A stretch of 64,000 bases of DNA from Bradyrhizobium sp. AUGA SZCCT0176 (GCF_018130145.1 NZ_JAFCMB010000012.1:1-64000); one strand, 5' to 3'; shown: positions 49,847 to 58,733, numbered from the stretch's first letter. Numbers and translations: made by a program. Notes: generated by a model not told the origin, from the sequence alone.

Positions 49847-50887
49847 ATGATCTTTCGTCAGCTCTTCGACAGCGTTTCGGGCACCTACAGTTACCTGCTG
49901 GCCAGCCGCGCCGGCGGCGAGGCGCTGATCCTCGATCCCGTGCTGGAAAAGGCCGACCGCTATTGCCAGCTGCTGCGCGAACTCGATCTGCGGCTGGTCA
50001 AGGCGGTCGACACCCATCTGCACGCCGACCACGTCACGGGCCTCGGCGAACTGCGCGATCGCACCCAGTGCATCACCATCATGGGCGAGCAGAGCAAAGC
50101 CGACGTGGTGTCGATGCGCGTCTCCGACGGCGACAAGGTGATGATCGAAGGTTTGAGCCTGGATGCCCTGTACACACCCGGCCACACCGACGATTCCTAT
50201 AGCTATTTGATGGGCGACCGCGTCTTCACCGGCGACACGCTCTTGATCCGAGGCACCGGCCGCACCGATTTCCAGAACGGCAGCGCGCGGGCGCAATATG
50301 ATTCGATCTTCAACCGGCTGCTGAAGCTGCCGGATGAGACCATGGTATTCCCCGCCCACGACTACAAGGGCGACACGGTCTCCACCATCGGCGAGGAGAA
50401 GCGTTACAATCCGCGCCTGCAGGTCCGCGGCATCGACGAGTATGTCGAGTTGATGAACAATCTCAATTTGCCGAATCCAAAACTGATGGACGTGGTGTTG
50501 CCAGCCAACATGCATGTCGGCCTGCACCAGGACGATCTCGCCAAACAGGGCCTCGCACTGTCGGCGCGCGCCGCGATCGACAGTATCGGTAAGCCCGACA
50601 TCCTGCTGGTCGATCTGCGCGAGGCCAGCGAGCGCGCCAAGCACGGCACGCTGTCGGGCGCCCTGCATGCGCCCTACCCCGGCATCGCCGAAAGCTTAGC
50701 GCCGGGCGGCATGCTGCGCGAAGTCGCGGCCGCGACGGGACGGCGCGTGGTGTTCTTCTGCGCGTTCGGCGAACGCTCGGCGATGGCGGTCACCGCCGCC
50801 AAGAACGCCGGCCTTGCCAACACCGCCCATATCGAGGGCGGCATCGACGCCTGGAAGAAGGCCGGCGGCCCGGTGGTGATGGGGTAG
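49847..50887 (+). CDS. Persulfide dioxygenase-rhodanese fusion (ETHE1/CstB-like)
   Basis: 346 aa. The N-terminal metallo-beta-lactamase domain has the mononuclear-iron set H57/H59 with D61-H62 (THLHADH), H113 (YTPGHTDDS), D130 (FTGDTLLIRGTGRTDF) and H170 (VFPAHDY), as in ETHE1. The C-terminal rhodanese domain (about 240-345) has catalytic C304 in FFCAFGERSAMA. It should oxidise glutathione or low-molecular persulfide to sulfite and exchange sulfur with thiosulfate in the cytoplasm. It lies 134 bp after the DsrE-like gene, extending the sulfur cluster. Confidence 0.92.
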   Translation: MIFRQLFDSVSGTYSYLLASRAGGEALILDPVLEKADRYCQLLRELDLRLVKAVDTHLHADHVTGLGELRDRTQCITIMGEQSKADVVSMRVSDGDKVMIEGLSLDALYTPGHTDDSYSYLMGDRVFTGDTLLIRGTGRTDFQNGSARAQYDSIFNRLLKLPDETMVFPAHDYKGDTVSTIGEEKRYNPRLQVRGIDEYVELMNNLNLPNPKLMDVVLPANMHVGLHQDDLAKQGLALSARAAIDSIGKPDILLVDLREASERAKHGTLSGALHAPYPGIAESLAPGGMLREVAAATGRRVVFFCAFGERSAMAVTAAKNAGLANTAHIEGGIDAWKKAGGPVVMG

Positions 50888-50898
50888 AATCTTTTGCC

Positions 50899-50924
50899 GT
50901 CGTCCCTGCGAACGCAGGGACGAC
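50899..50924. terminator. Hairpin GTCGTCCCTGC-gaac-GCAGGGACGAC between convergent genes
   Basis: A perfect 11-bp stem with a four-base loop, 11 bp after the persulfide dioxygenase stop and 20 bp from the end of the convergent cobalamin binding-protein gene. Probably a bidirectional terminator; its outer bases match the GTCGTCCC repeat family. Confidence 0.7.
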
Positions 50925-50944
50925 GAAATAGTCTTTCCGGGACT

Positions 50945-51778
50945 TCACCGCCCCACCCGCTTCAATTCCGCAGTCAGTACATCCAGCGCTTCCGCCAGCA
51001 TCACGCCGCCGCATTCGGTCAGCCGTTCCGGAATCACGATGCGTTTTTCCGGCGGATAGAACCGCGCGAGTGCCGGATGCAGCAGAAAGGCCTGGCCGTC
51101 GTCGCGCGCGAAATCGCCGGCCTGCGACACCAGCAGCAAATCCGGTTTCTGGCTCACGATCGCCTCGAGTGAAGCGAAGCCGCCGAAATTGAAGCCGAGA
51201 TCACCGGCCGTGTTGAACAGCCCGGTCTCCGCCAGCAGCGAGCCGACAAAGCTGTCGCTGCCCGCGACCCAGCCGCGCCGCGACAGCGGCAGCACCCGAT
51301 AGTGTTTTGCGGCGACAGCCTGGCGCGCCCGCGCTAACGCCGCATCGAGCAACGCGATCTGCGCCGCCGCGCGATCGGGGTGGCCGACGATATCGCCGAA
51401 CTCGCGAATCTGGTCCTTCACTTCAGGCAGCGTTCGCGGCACCGGGAGTTCGGCGAGACGCAGCCCATGCGCTTTGAGCAATTCCCGCGTCGAACGCTTG
51501 TCGTACAGATTGGCGACGACGATGTCGGGCTTCAGCACCATCACGTCTTCCGCGCCGCCCGACAGTTTTGGATAGCGAGCGACGTCACCGGCCACCCAGG
51601 CATCGCGCGAATAACGCGAAAGTCCCAGGATCTGTTCGGGATCGGCCAGCGACAGCAGCAATTGATCGCTGCAGACGTTCATCGACACGATGCGCGGCAG
51701 CTTGGCGGCAGACGCTGCGCTATCAGGCATCGCCAGCGCGGCAACCGCCAGCAGCACGGCAAGCCGGCGGCGTATCAC
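50945..51778 (-). CDS. Cobalamin/heme-type ABC transporter periplasmic binding protein (BtuF-like)
   Basis: 277 aa from GTG 51778, which overlaps the ATPase stop (GTGA); a GTG four codons earlier is also in frame. Signal peptide 1-24. SBP family 8 features: LPRIVSMNVCSDQLLLSLADPEQILGLSRYS and ASLEAIVSQKPDLLLVSQ. The cobalamin assignment rests on the divergent riboswitch-controlled receptor; heme or ferric siderophore would be the alternative on sequence alone. Confidence 0.85.
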   Translation of the reverse strand: MIRRRLAVLLAVAALAMPDSAASAAKLPRIVSMNVCSDQLLLSLADPEQILGLSRYSRDAWVAGDVARYPKLSGGAEDVMVLKPDIVVANLYDKRSTRELLKAHGLRLAELPVPRTLPEVKDQIREFGDIVGHPDRAAAQIALLDAALARARQAVAAKHYRVLPLSRRGWVAGSDSFVGSLLAETGLFNTAGDLGFNFGGFASLEAIVSQKPDLLLVSQAGDFARDDGQAFLLHPALARFYPPEKRIVIPERLTECGGVMLAEALDVLTAELKRVGR

Positions 51779-52557
51779 AGATCCGCCCACGGTACGATCA
51801 CGGCCTCGCGCTGGTATTCGGCGCGGTAGGCGCTGATCCGGAACACGTCGGCTATCACCCGCTCCGACAGCGCTTCCACCGGCGCGCCCTGCGACACCAG
51901 CCGGCCCTCCTTCAGCACCAGCACATGATCGGCGAATCGTGCAGCCAGGCCGAGGTCGTGCGTCACCACGATGACCAGCACGCCCTTGTCGGCGGTGGCG
52001 CGCAAATTCTTCATCACGTCGATCTGGTGACGCGGATCGAGCGAAGCGGTCGGCTCGTCGGCGAGGATGACAGGTGCCTCCACCGCGAGCACGCGCGCCA
52101 GCGCGACGCGGCTGCGCTCGCCGCCGGACAGTTCGGTGACGCGGCGTTCGCTGAACTCCACCACATCGACGGCCTGCATCGCGCGCAATACGGCTTCAGT
52201 ATCCCTGGGCGACAGCCGCGCCGGATCGGTCGCGCCATGCGGATAGCGGCCGAGCGCCACGATGTCGCGCGCCGGCAGCGGCCAGTGCACGATGTGGCCC
52301 TGCGGCAAATAGGCAAAGCGCTTGGCGCGTTCGCGCAGCGACAGATCAGCCAGCGCATCGCCGCCGATATGGACGTCACCGCGGGACGGCAGCAGCCCCG
52401 ACAACGCCCGCAACAGCGTGGTTTTGCCGGCGCCGTTCGGTCCGACCAGCGCGACCAGATGCCCCGCGGTGAGCGACAGCGAGACATCGCTGAGCACATG
52501 GCGGCCGGCCAGTGTCACGTTCACACTGCGGGCGGTGAGAAGCGCGGCTTCGCTCAA
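51775..52557 (-). CDS. Cobalamin/heme-type ABC transporter ATPase (BtuD/HmuV-like)
   Basis: 260 aa. Walker A GPNGAGKTTLLRALSG, Q loop YLPQGHIVHWP, signature LSGGERSRVALARVLA, Walker B VILADEPTASLDP and switch VTHDLGLAARFADHVLVLKEG. One soluble ATPase that works as a dimer with the permease. It overlaps the permease by four bases upstream and the binding protein downstream, so the three genes are translationally coupled. Confidence 0.93.
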   Translation of the reverse strand: MSEAALLTARSVNVTLAGRHVLSDVSLSLTAGHLVALVGPNGAGKTTLLRALSGLLPSRGDVHIGGDALADLSLRERAKRFAYLPQGHIVHWPLPARDIVALGRYPHGATDPARLSPRDTEAVLRAMQAVDVVEFSERRVTELSGGERSRVALARVLAVEAPVILADEPTASLDPRHQIDVMKNLRATADKGVLVIVVTHDLGLAARFADHVLVLKEGRLVSQGAPVEALSERVIADVFRISAYRAEYQREAVIVPWADL

Positions 52558-53597
52558 GCGACACCTCCCCCGAGCGCGCGGCGTTCGCGCGCGATCAGAT
52601 AGAGGAAGAACGGCACGCCAATGATCGAGGTCAGCACGCCGACCTTGATGTCACTGGTCGAGGGAATGATCCGCACCGCGATGTCGGCGGCGAGCAGCAG
52701 CGCCGAGCCTGCCAGCGCACTCGGCACCAGCAGCCGCGCCGGATCATGACCGATCAACGGCCGCATCAGATGCGGCGCGACGAGGCCGATGAAGCCGATG
52801 GTGCCGGTGACCGCAACCGCGCCGCCGACCCCAAGCGCAACGCCGGTGATCACGATCAGCCGCAGGCGCCCGACATCGACGCCGAGGCTCTGCGCGGTTT
52901 CCTCACCGAGGCTGAGCGCGCGAAAGGAATGGCGCTGGCTGAACAGGATAATACCACCGGCAACGATGAACGGCAGCGCCAGCATCACGTGCTGAAAACT
53001 GCGATCCTCCAGCGATCCGAGCAGCCAGAACGCGATCTCCAGCACCACGAAGGGATTGCTGGAGAGGTTCATCACCAGCGCGGTGGCGGCGCCCGCCAGA
53101 CTCGAAATCGCAAGGCCCGCCAGGATCAGGATCAGCAGCCCGGCATTGCGGCCGGCGATCGTCAGCAGCACGAACACCGATCCGAAAGCGGCCATGATCG
53201 CCACCACCGGCAACGCATAGGAGCGCACATCGGCCCACCCCAGCGCGATCACCAGCACCGCGCCGAACGCGGCCGATTGCGGCGCGCCGAACAGCGAGGG
53301 CGAGGCCAGCGGATTGCGCAGCAGGCCCTGCAGCGACGCGCCTGACATTCCCAGGATGGCGCCGATCGCCAGCGCCAAGATGGTCCGCGGCAGGCGGATT
53401 TCCCGCACGATCACCTGCGACACATCGCTGCCGCCGCCGAGGAGAGCTTCCATCACCGCCAGCGGCGACAGCCGCACCGGCCCGATGCCGAGCGAGATCA
53501 GCACCAACAGCCCGACGAGGCCGGCGAGCGCGGCCGTCACGCCAATCCGGCGCCGCGCGGCCTCCTCGTTTGCAGCAATGATGGTCTCAACACTCAT
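52554..53597 (-). CDS. Cobalamin/heme-type ABC transporter permease (BtuC/FecCD family)
   Basis: 347 aa from ATG 53597 (GGGGACG upstream), about ten membrane helices. Family blocks: REIRLPRTILALAIGAILGMSGASLQGLLRNPLASPSLFGAPQSAAFGA, GEETAQSLGVDVGRLR and GTIGFIGLVAPHLMRPLIGHDPARLLVPSALAGS. First gene of the importer operon, divergent from the TonB receptor. The 150 bp between its start and the receptor-side riboswitch shows no second riboswitch on this strand. Confidence 0.93.
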   Translation of the reverse strand: MSVETIIAANEEAARRRIGVTAALAGLVGLLVLISLGIGPVRLSPLAVMEALLGGGSDVSQVIVREIRLPRTILALAIGAILGMSGASLQGLLRNPLASPSLFGAPQSAAFGAVLVIALGWADVRSYALPVVAIMAAFGSVFVLLTIAGRNAGLLILILAGLAISSLAGAATALVMNLSSNPFVVLEIAFWLLGSLEDRSFQHVMLALPFIVAGGIILFSQRHSFRALSLGEETAQSLGVDVGRLRLIVITGVALGVGGAVAVTGTIGFIGLVAPHLMRPLIGHDPARLLVPSALAGSALLLAADIAVRIIPSTSDIKVGVLTSIIGVPFFLYLIARERRALGGGVA

Positions 53598-53749
53598 CGA
53601 TCGTCCCCGGACGGTCAGCCCGTACCGCACTACGCGTTCGAACGGTACTGCTCATGCGACATAAAAGACGCACTCGTCCAGTGAGGATCGCAGGCGAGGC
53701 CTTATGGGATTGACTCTATCTTTGACAAACTTCTACCATAATTTTCGAC

Positions 53750-53921
53750 GGTTCCCGTTTTGGGGATCAAAAGGGAATGCGGTGCGGGGACAGTCCCCCA
53801 ATTCCGCGGCTGCCCCCGCAACTGTAAGCGGTGAATCTTTCGTCCTACGCCACTGGGATTCTCGGTCCTGGGAAGGCGACGAAAGGTAACGACCCGCAAG
53901 CCAGGAGACCTGCCGTCAGCC
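53750..53921 (+). ncRNA. Cobalamin (adenosylcobalamin) riboswitch
   Basis: All landmark segments are present in order: GGTTCCCG, AAAAGGGAATGCGGTG, the CCCCCGCAACTGTAAGCGG core, GCCACTGGG, CCTGGGAAGGC, and the B12 box with GCAAGCCAGGAGACCTGCC at 53895-53913. It is on the plus strand, 125 bp before the TonB receptor start. Bound cobalamin should shut receptor synthesis off. The stretch 53922-54045 then holds the expression platform; I did not resolve its fold. Confidence 0.96.
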
Positions 53922-54045
53922 GTGGTCACACGCGAAGATGTCGGTCGGGGAGTACAGGCATTAGTTTCACCAGAGCTGCTTACAGCACGATGGTGGGACT
54001 TGGTTCGCTGTGACGTGCCACTGACGTCATACCGAGGCCTGAACC

Positions 54046-56325
54046 ATGTCTTCCACCACCACTGCCGCCAAGCGGTGCCGCCGTCTTTTGCTGGCGTCCA
54101 GTTTTCTGGCGCCGATCATGGCGCTCACCAATTCCGGCGCGCAGGCCCAGCAGACCGCCACAGCGGATCAACTGCCGGCGATCGAGGTCAACCCGCCCGG
54201 CGACCAGAACCGGACCCGCGCCAAACCCGCTTCCGATCAAGGCTCGGGCACGCGCCGCGTCGTCGCGCCGAACCCGAGGCCGTCAAGCAATCGGAACCCT
54301 GCGCCGGGGACCGGCTCGAACGTCGCGTCACAAGGCGATGGCCAGGGCGGCGGCGGAACGCCCGTCCGGCAATTCGCCGGCATCGTCGGCACATCGGCGA
54401 CCGTCATCACGGCTGAAGAAATCGCGCATTCACCCGCGCAGACCTTGCAGGAAATCATCGCGCAAACACCGGGCGTGCAGCTCACCAGCCTGTATGGCGG
54501 CGTCAACGGCGCGAAGACCAGCGTCGATCTGCGCGGATTCGGCGCGTTTGCGACCTCCAACACCCTCGTGCTCATCAACGGCCGCAGGCTCAATGACGTC
54601 GACATGGCCGGTGTCGATTTTTCAACCATCCCGCGCGATTCGATCGAGCGCATTGAAATCACCCGCGGCAACAGCGGCGCGGTGCTGTACGGCGACAATG
54701 CGGTCGGCGGCGTCGTCAACATCGTGCTGAAAAACGGCGTCGGCGGCCCGCCGGTCGCGATCCGCGGCGAAGCCGGCGTCGGCTCCTTCAACCAGCGCAT
54801 GGCCTCGGTCTCGGCCGCGACCAATTTCGGTCCGTGGTCGACGTCGTTCTATGGCAACGCCATCAAGTCAGACGGCTACCGTGTCAACAACGCGCTCGAC
54901 CAGCGCAACGGGGTCGGCAACCTCAACTACACCACGCCCGGCCTCACCGCGTTCCTGACCGTGACCGGCGACGATCAGAAGCTCGGCTTCCCCGGCGGCC
55001 GCATCGTCGATCCCTCGATCGGCGTCAACGAACTGGTCACGGCCCGCACCGGCACCAGCACGCCGTTCGACTACGGCAACCAGCAGGGCGCCAGCGCCAC
55101 CGCCGGCTTCACCAAGACCCTGTGGAACGGCGTCGATCTCATCATCGATGGCGGTGTGCGGGACAAGAAACAGCAGGCCGCGTTCTTCAATCCCTTCGCC
55201 AACAGTTACGTCGACAGCCATCTTCAGACATGGTCCCTGACACCTCGATTGAGCGTCAAGAATGTAATGTTCGGACTACCCTCTTCGATCCTGACGGGCA
55301 TCGATTATTACGATGCGACGTTCCATCAGGAGCGGCCGGAATTTAAGGGCACACCGCCGATCCATACTTACGATCTGTCGCAAAGAACGATTGCCGGCTA
55401 TTGGCAGCAAACCCTTGGGCTGTTGCCGACAACGGATTTCTCGTACGGCGCGCGAATCCAGAACACCAGCCTGAGTGCGCGGGACCGCCTTAACGATCCG
55501 CCGAATTGCGCCCTGTTTTTTACCTGCGGCGCTCAGAACCTTCCGCTGGATAGCAGCGAAGTCCAGCACGCGCTGCATGTCGGCCTCGAACATCGCTTCA
55601 ACAATATCGTCTCGGTATTCGGCCGGGCCGCCCGCGCGTTCCGCACGCCGAATGTCGACGAGAGATTGTCCTCCGGACCCTCCTTCGATCCTGTCTTCTT
55701 CACCCCAATTCCCGGCACCTTCCAGCTGAAAACCCAGACCTCGCACGACGTCGAAGGCGGCTTCCGCATCAAGTCGGGCGGATTCCAGATGCAATCGAGC
55801 ATCTACAACATGGACCTCGAGAACGAGATCCATTTCGTCCCCGCGCTGTTCTACAACGTCAACCTCGATCCGACCCGCCGTTACGGCTCCGAGACCAGCG
55901 CCTCGCTTCGCATCAGCGACAGCGTGCTGCTGCGCGGCGGTGTGGCCTACACCCGGGCGGTGTTCCGTGAAGGGCAGTTCGCCGGCAATGACGTTCCGCT
56001 GGTGTCCCGCTACACCGCCAGTGGCGGCGTGACTTGGAACATCTGGCAAAATTATCTGGTTGCGGACGCCACGGTGCGCGGCTGGAGCGAGCGCTACATG
56101 GACAACGACCAGAAAAATACCCAGCGACGCATCCCGGCCGATGCCACCATCGACTTCAAGCTGAGCGGGGCCTATCAGCACTTCTTCTGGTCGGTGAGCG
56201 TCAACAACGTGCTCAACGCGCTATACTACGACTATGCGATCGCAAGCTCGTTCACCGACGGCCGCTTCAGCGCCTATCCGCTGCCGGGCCGGACCTACAT
56301 GGTGAAGGCCGGCGCGACGTTCTGA
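54046..56325 (+). CDS. TonB-dependent outer-membrane receptor, cobalamin (BtuB-like)
   Basis: 759 aa. Signal peptide 1-34, then LPAIEVNPP as a probable TonB box. A low-complexity linker of about 70 residues rich in P, N, R and G follows. The plug domain (SATVITAEEIAHSPAQTLQEIIAQTPGVQLTSLYGG, DLRGFGAFATSNTLVLINGRRLNDVD, RIEITRGNSGAVLYGDNAVGGVVNIVLK) precedes the beta-barrel ending in LPGRTYMVKAGATF with a terminal Phe. Transport of B12 or a corrinoid is inferred from the riboswitch directly upstream and the divergent BtuCDF-type importer. Confidence 0.92.
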   Translation: MSSTTTAAKRCRRLLLASSFLAPIMALTNSGAQAQQTATADQLPAIEVNPPGDQNRTRAKPASDQGSGTRRVVAPNPRPSSNRNPAPGTGSNVASQGDGQGGGGTPVRQFAGIVGTSATVITAEEIAHSPAQTLQEIIAQTPGVQLTSLYGGVNGAKTSVDLRGFGAFATSNTLVLINGRRLNDVDMAGVDFSTIPRDSIERIEITRGNSGAVLYGDNAVGGVVNIVLKNGVGGPPVAIRGEAGVGSFNQRMASVSAATNFGPWSTSFYGNAIKSDGYRVNNALDQRNGVGNLNYTTPGLTAFLTVTGDDQKLGFPGGRIVDPSIGVNELVTARTGTSTPFDYGNQQGASATAGFTKTLWNGVDLIIDGGVRDKKQQAAFFNPFANSYVDSHLQTWSLTPRLSVKNVMFGLPSSILTGIDYYDATFHQERPEFKGTPPIHTYDLSQRTIAGYWQQTLGLLPTTDFSYGARIQNTSLSARDRLNDPPNCALFFTCGAQNLPLDSSEVQHALHVGLEHRFNNIVSVFGRAARAFRTPNVDERLSSGPSFDPVFFTPIPGTFQLKTQTSHDVEGGFRIKSGGFQMQSSIYNMDLENEIHFVPALFYNVNLDPTRRYGSETSASLRISDSVLLRGGVAYTRAVFREGQFAGNDVPLVSRYTASGGVTWNIWQNYLVADATVRGWSERYMDNDQKNTQRRIPADATIDFKLSGAYQHFFWSVSVNNVLNALYYDYAIASSFTDGRFSAYPLPGRTYMVKAGATF

Positions 56326-56422
56326 GCCCGGACGCCGGTCCGGGGCCCGCTCCGGACCGGCTTGTCCTGACCTGACAAGCCAGTATTCTCTTTGGCCCCG
56401 AGGGTTAAGGGAATGCTGGTTG

Positions 56423-57439
56423 ATGCCTGATGTTTCCGCCGTCGCGGCGACCGATCTGTTGCAGCGGGAAATCGCCGATCCCGACACGCAATGGAGCCTC
56501 GGCACGTTCGGCGCCATCGCCGAATTCGCACGCGACCGCGACGAGCCGGTGCGGTTGACGCAATCGATCGAGGCCGTTGCAGCCGTGACGCCGCGCGGCG
56601 GCATTGCGCTGAAACCGGGCGGCAACAGCCGGCCGTTCGCCTCCGAGAGCATCACCAAGTCAGGCTGGAGCCATCGGATCGCGCTGTGCCTGCCGTCAGG
56701 CAATTGTGCGATGAACGGCCGCAACGCGCTGACGGAAATCGGCGCCGATCACGAGGCGCTGCGGCCGGAGGACCGAGAGTCCTTCCTGTTCGATCTCGGT
56801 CTCGGTGCGCTGCAGGCGGATTTCTGCGTGCGCATCGGTGACCCCAATCTCGCCGCGCGACTGCGCCAACTCTGCGGCCGCGCCATCTTCGAACACGACA
56901 ATCCCGCGATGGGGATGATTCTTGGCGCGAACCCGCATCGCGTCTTCATCAGCCGGCTCGGCCGCATCGAGGTCTATCAGCCGATCCCGCCGCCCTCGGG
57001 CAAGAGCCCGGAAGGGCCCCACACGCACGTGCTGCCAAGACTGCTGAAAAGCGGCCGGACCCATGCAGCCACCGAGCCGGTTCCCGAAGGCTGGATCCCC
57101 TGCGCGCACATCTATCCGCCGCATCCGTTGCGTGACGGAATGGGCGAAGCCCGGCCGTTCGACCGGGCACATCACCAGCGTTTTCAACGTATCTTGGCGG
57201 CGTGCGGCGATCCCGAAACGCTGGCGATCAAGCTGCGCGTCGTCGATGCGGTGCTGGCGGGGGAACCGCCGGTGGCGATCGCCGGCGACCGTCACGGCCG
57301 CGCCGGCATCCGCATCGCGCTGCGCCAGGTCAAAGCCGAAGGTCAGGCGTCAACGACATTGGCAGCCTGGCTGGCCAGTTTCGACCAGAGCGGTCCTGAA
57401 GACGGCGATGACCCCACCGCCCTTCACCATCAGGGCTGA
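56423..57439 (+). CDS. Uncharacterised protein downstream of the cobalamin receptor
   Basis: 338 aa from ATG 56423 (AAGGGA upstream). I do not recognise a family with certainty. It begins with a helical stretch followed by DTQWSLGTFGAIAEFARD. A middle region with several conserved-looking histidines and aromatics reads RIALCLPSGNCAMNGRN, EHDNPAMGMILGANPHRVFISRLGRIEVYQPIPPPSGKSPEGPHTHVLPRLL. A later stretch is PCAHIYPPHPLRDGMG. No signal peptide or membrane segment. The HTHV and PPHP elements could bind a metal. It starts 98 bp after the receptor stop and could share its riboswitch control. Confidence 0.65.
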   Translation: MPDVSAVAATDLLQREIADPDTQWSLGTFGAIAEFARDRDEPVRLTQSIEAVAAVTPRGGIALKPGGNSRPFASESITKSGWSHRIALCLPSGNCAMNGRNALTEIGADHEALRPEDRESFLFDLGLGALQADFCVRIGDPNLAARLRQLCGRAIFEHDNPAMGMILGANPHRVFISRLGRIEVYQPIPPPSGKSPEGPHTHVLPRLLKSGRTHAATEPVPEGWIPCAHIYPPHPLRDGMGEARPFDRAHHQRFQRILAACGDPETLAIKLRVVDAVLAGEPPVAIAGDRHGRAGIRIALRQVKAEGQASTTLAAWLASFDQSGPEDGDDPTALHHQG

Positions 57440-57551
57440 ATCAACGCGATAACGGGGCGTTTTCGACCCAAATTCGCCCCCTCAGCGGCGCAATCCATGG
57501 TATTACCGCCGAAACACCGCCCGACGGCATGCGTCGCGGTTCCAGAGGTAT

Positions 57552-57803
57552 ATGATGAACGACGAACCGAAGAGTCCGGCCGAAATGAAAGAGATTCGGC
57601 TGCACCGCAAGCGTACCCAGGAGGTCGAGGGCATCAAGGCGATGGCCGAGATCGCGGCCTCCGACATCGCGATTCGCAAGCGGACTGAAAAGCTGCGCGC
57701 GCTGCGGCTGGCCAAGGAAGCTGAAGACCTTGCCAATCCGCCCGAACCGAAGGCCAAGCCTAAAGCGAAAGCCAAAGTGGCGAAGAAGGCTAACGTAAAA
57801 TGA
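57552..57803 (+). CDS. Small lysine-rich coiled-coil protein, member A of a paralogous pair
   Basis: 83 aa, ATGATG start with AGAGGT upstream. Highly charged helix (EMKEIRLHRKRTQEVEGIKAMAEIAASDIAIRKRTEKLRALRLAKEAEDL) followed by a PKAKPKAKAKVAKKA tail that resembles a nucleic-acid-binding, histone-like tail. Unknown function. It overlaps the next gene by four bases (ATGA), and the two share KLRALRLAKEAE/KLKALRLAREAA. Confidence 0.7.
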   Translation: MMNDEPKSPAEMKEIRLHRKRTQEVEGIKAMAEIAASDIAIRKRTEKLRALRLAKEAEDLANPPEPKAKPKAKAKVAKKANVK

Positions 57804-58087
57804 CGAAAGATGATCGCGACCGCGCCCAAGCGCGTCTGGATAAAACCACCCGCGCAGCCCAGGACGCGCGGTCCGGCAAGGCCGACCGCGATGCGGCCTC
57901 GAGGGCCATGCTCGACAATATGGCGAAGCTGAAGGCGTTGCGGCTAGCCCGCGAGGCCGCCGCACCTCCGGCTCCCGTCAAGGCAAAGAAGGCAGCGGCC
58001 AAATCGAAGAAGCCGGGCGAGAAGCGCCCGACCCCCGCGTTGGGCGATTGGCTGGCGAGCCAGCAAAGCGGCGGACGACGGACTTAA
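57800..58087 (+). CDS. Small lysine-rich coiled-coil protein, member B of a paralogous pair
   Basis: 95 aa. Helix DRDRAQARLDKTTRAAQDARSGKADRDAASRAMLDNMAKLKALRLAREAA, then APPAPVKAKKAAAKSKKPGEKRPTPALGDWLASQQ, again with an alanine/lysine tail. Translationally coupled to member A. Function unknown; DNA binding is a guess from composition. Confidence 0.68.
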   Translation: MTKDDRDRAQARLDKTTRAAQDARSGKADRDAASRAMLDNMAKLKALRLAREAAAPPAPVKAKKAAAKSKKPGEKRPTPALGDWLASQQSGGRRT

Positions 58088-58171
58088 CATCGAAGACCTT
58101 GAGCTGAGCTCCTTGAGCTCAGCTTTGAAGTCCAGTCTTGAAGTTCAGTCTAAAAATTCGGTCTTGCAGCG

Positions 58172-58411
58172 TTACGCCGGTGGCCAATGGATCATCGAGC
58201 GCGTCTTGGTCTCGGCGTCATAGACCTGCACTTGCAGCATCTGGAATTTGTTCTTGAGCGCCGTGCCCGCCTCTTCGGCGGCTTCGACCGTGTCGTGGTG
58301 CGATTTGAAGTGACCATCCACGACAAGCGAATATCCATTGGTCGGCGCCTTGTCGGCGCGAATGATCTTGCGCGGCTGCTGTTCTTCGGTCTCGATGCGA
58401 GGCTTCTTCAT
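58172..58411 (-). CDS. Small protein of unknown function
   Basis: 79 aa from ATG 58411 (GGAG five bases upstream). N-terminal basic segment KKPRIETEEQQPRKIIRADKAP, then GYSLVVDGHFKSHHDTVEAAEEAGTALKNKFQMLQVQVYDAETKTRSMIHWP. This reads as a small alpha/beta domain of the kind annotated only as hypothetical in Bradyrhizobium. No signal peptide. Confidence 0.65.
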   Translation of the reverse strand: MKKPRIETEEQQPRKIIRADKAPTNGYSLVVDGHFKSHHDTVEAAEEAGTALKNKFQMLQVQVYDAETKTRSMIHWPPA

Positions 58412-58570
58412 TTTGGCTCCGTGTGATTGCCCCGTTTGAAGCAATATCGGCAAAAAGGGCAAGGAAAATTCGTGTTGCTGCCGCTAGTATAATGCGCAAA
58501 GTCGGTCGTATTACGGTGAATGCGTCAATTCGTCCGGATAAAGCCGGTTGAGCCGGCAAGAAGGCGCGAT

Positions 58571-58726
58571 ATGGGCGGAAACGGCAAAAAGAGCGAGCCT
58601 CCTAGGCAGGACAACGACAAGCCCGTGAAGCCGAAAGGCCTGCCTGTCGAGGACGACGATTACGAGGATGGCGACATCGCCACGCCCAAGCACGACCGCC
58701 ACGGCACTGACGACGAGCCGTTGTGA
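58571..58726 (+). CDS. Very small acidic, probably disordered protein
   Basis: 51 aa from ATG 58571 (AGAAGG upstream). Composition is extreme: basic first half (GKKSEPPRQDNDKPVKPKG) and acidic second half (VEDDDYEDGDIATPKHDRHGTDDEPL). Too short for family assignment; kept because of the ribosome binding site and non-random composition. Confidence 0.5.
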   Translation: MGGNGKKSEPPRQDNDKPVKPKGLPVEDDDYEDGDIATPKHDRHGTDDEPL

Positions 58727-58733
58727 ATTCCAT

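Noticed and set aside
49448-50668. 406-codon minus-strand frame
   Set aside because: Runs antisense through the DsrE-like and persulfide dioxygenase genes and across the gap between them; no domain.
52500-53750. A second cobalamin riboswitch on the minus strand for the importer operon
   Set aside because: I looked for the B12 box and core motifs in the leader of the permease gene and did not find them.
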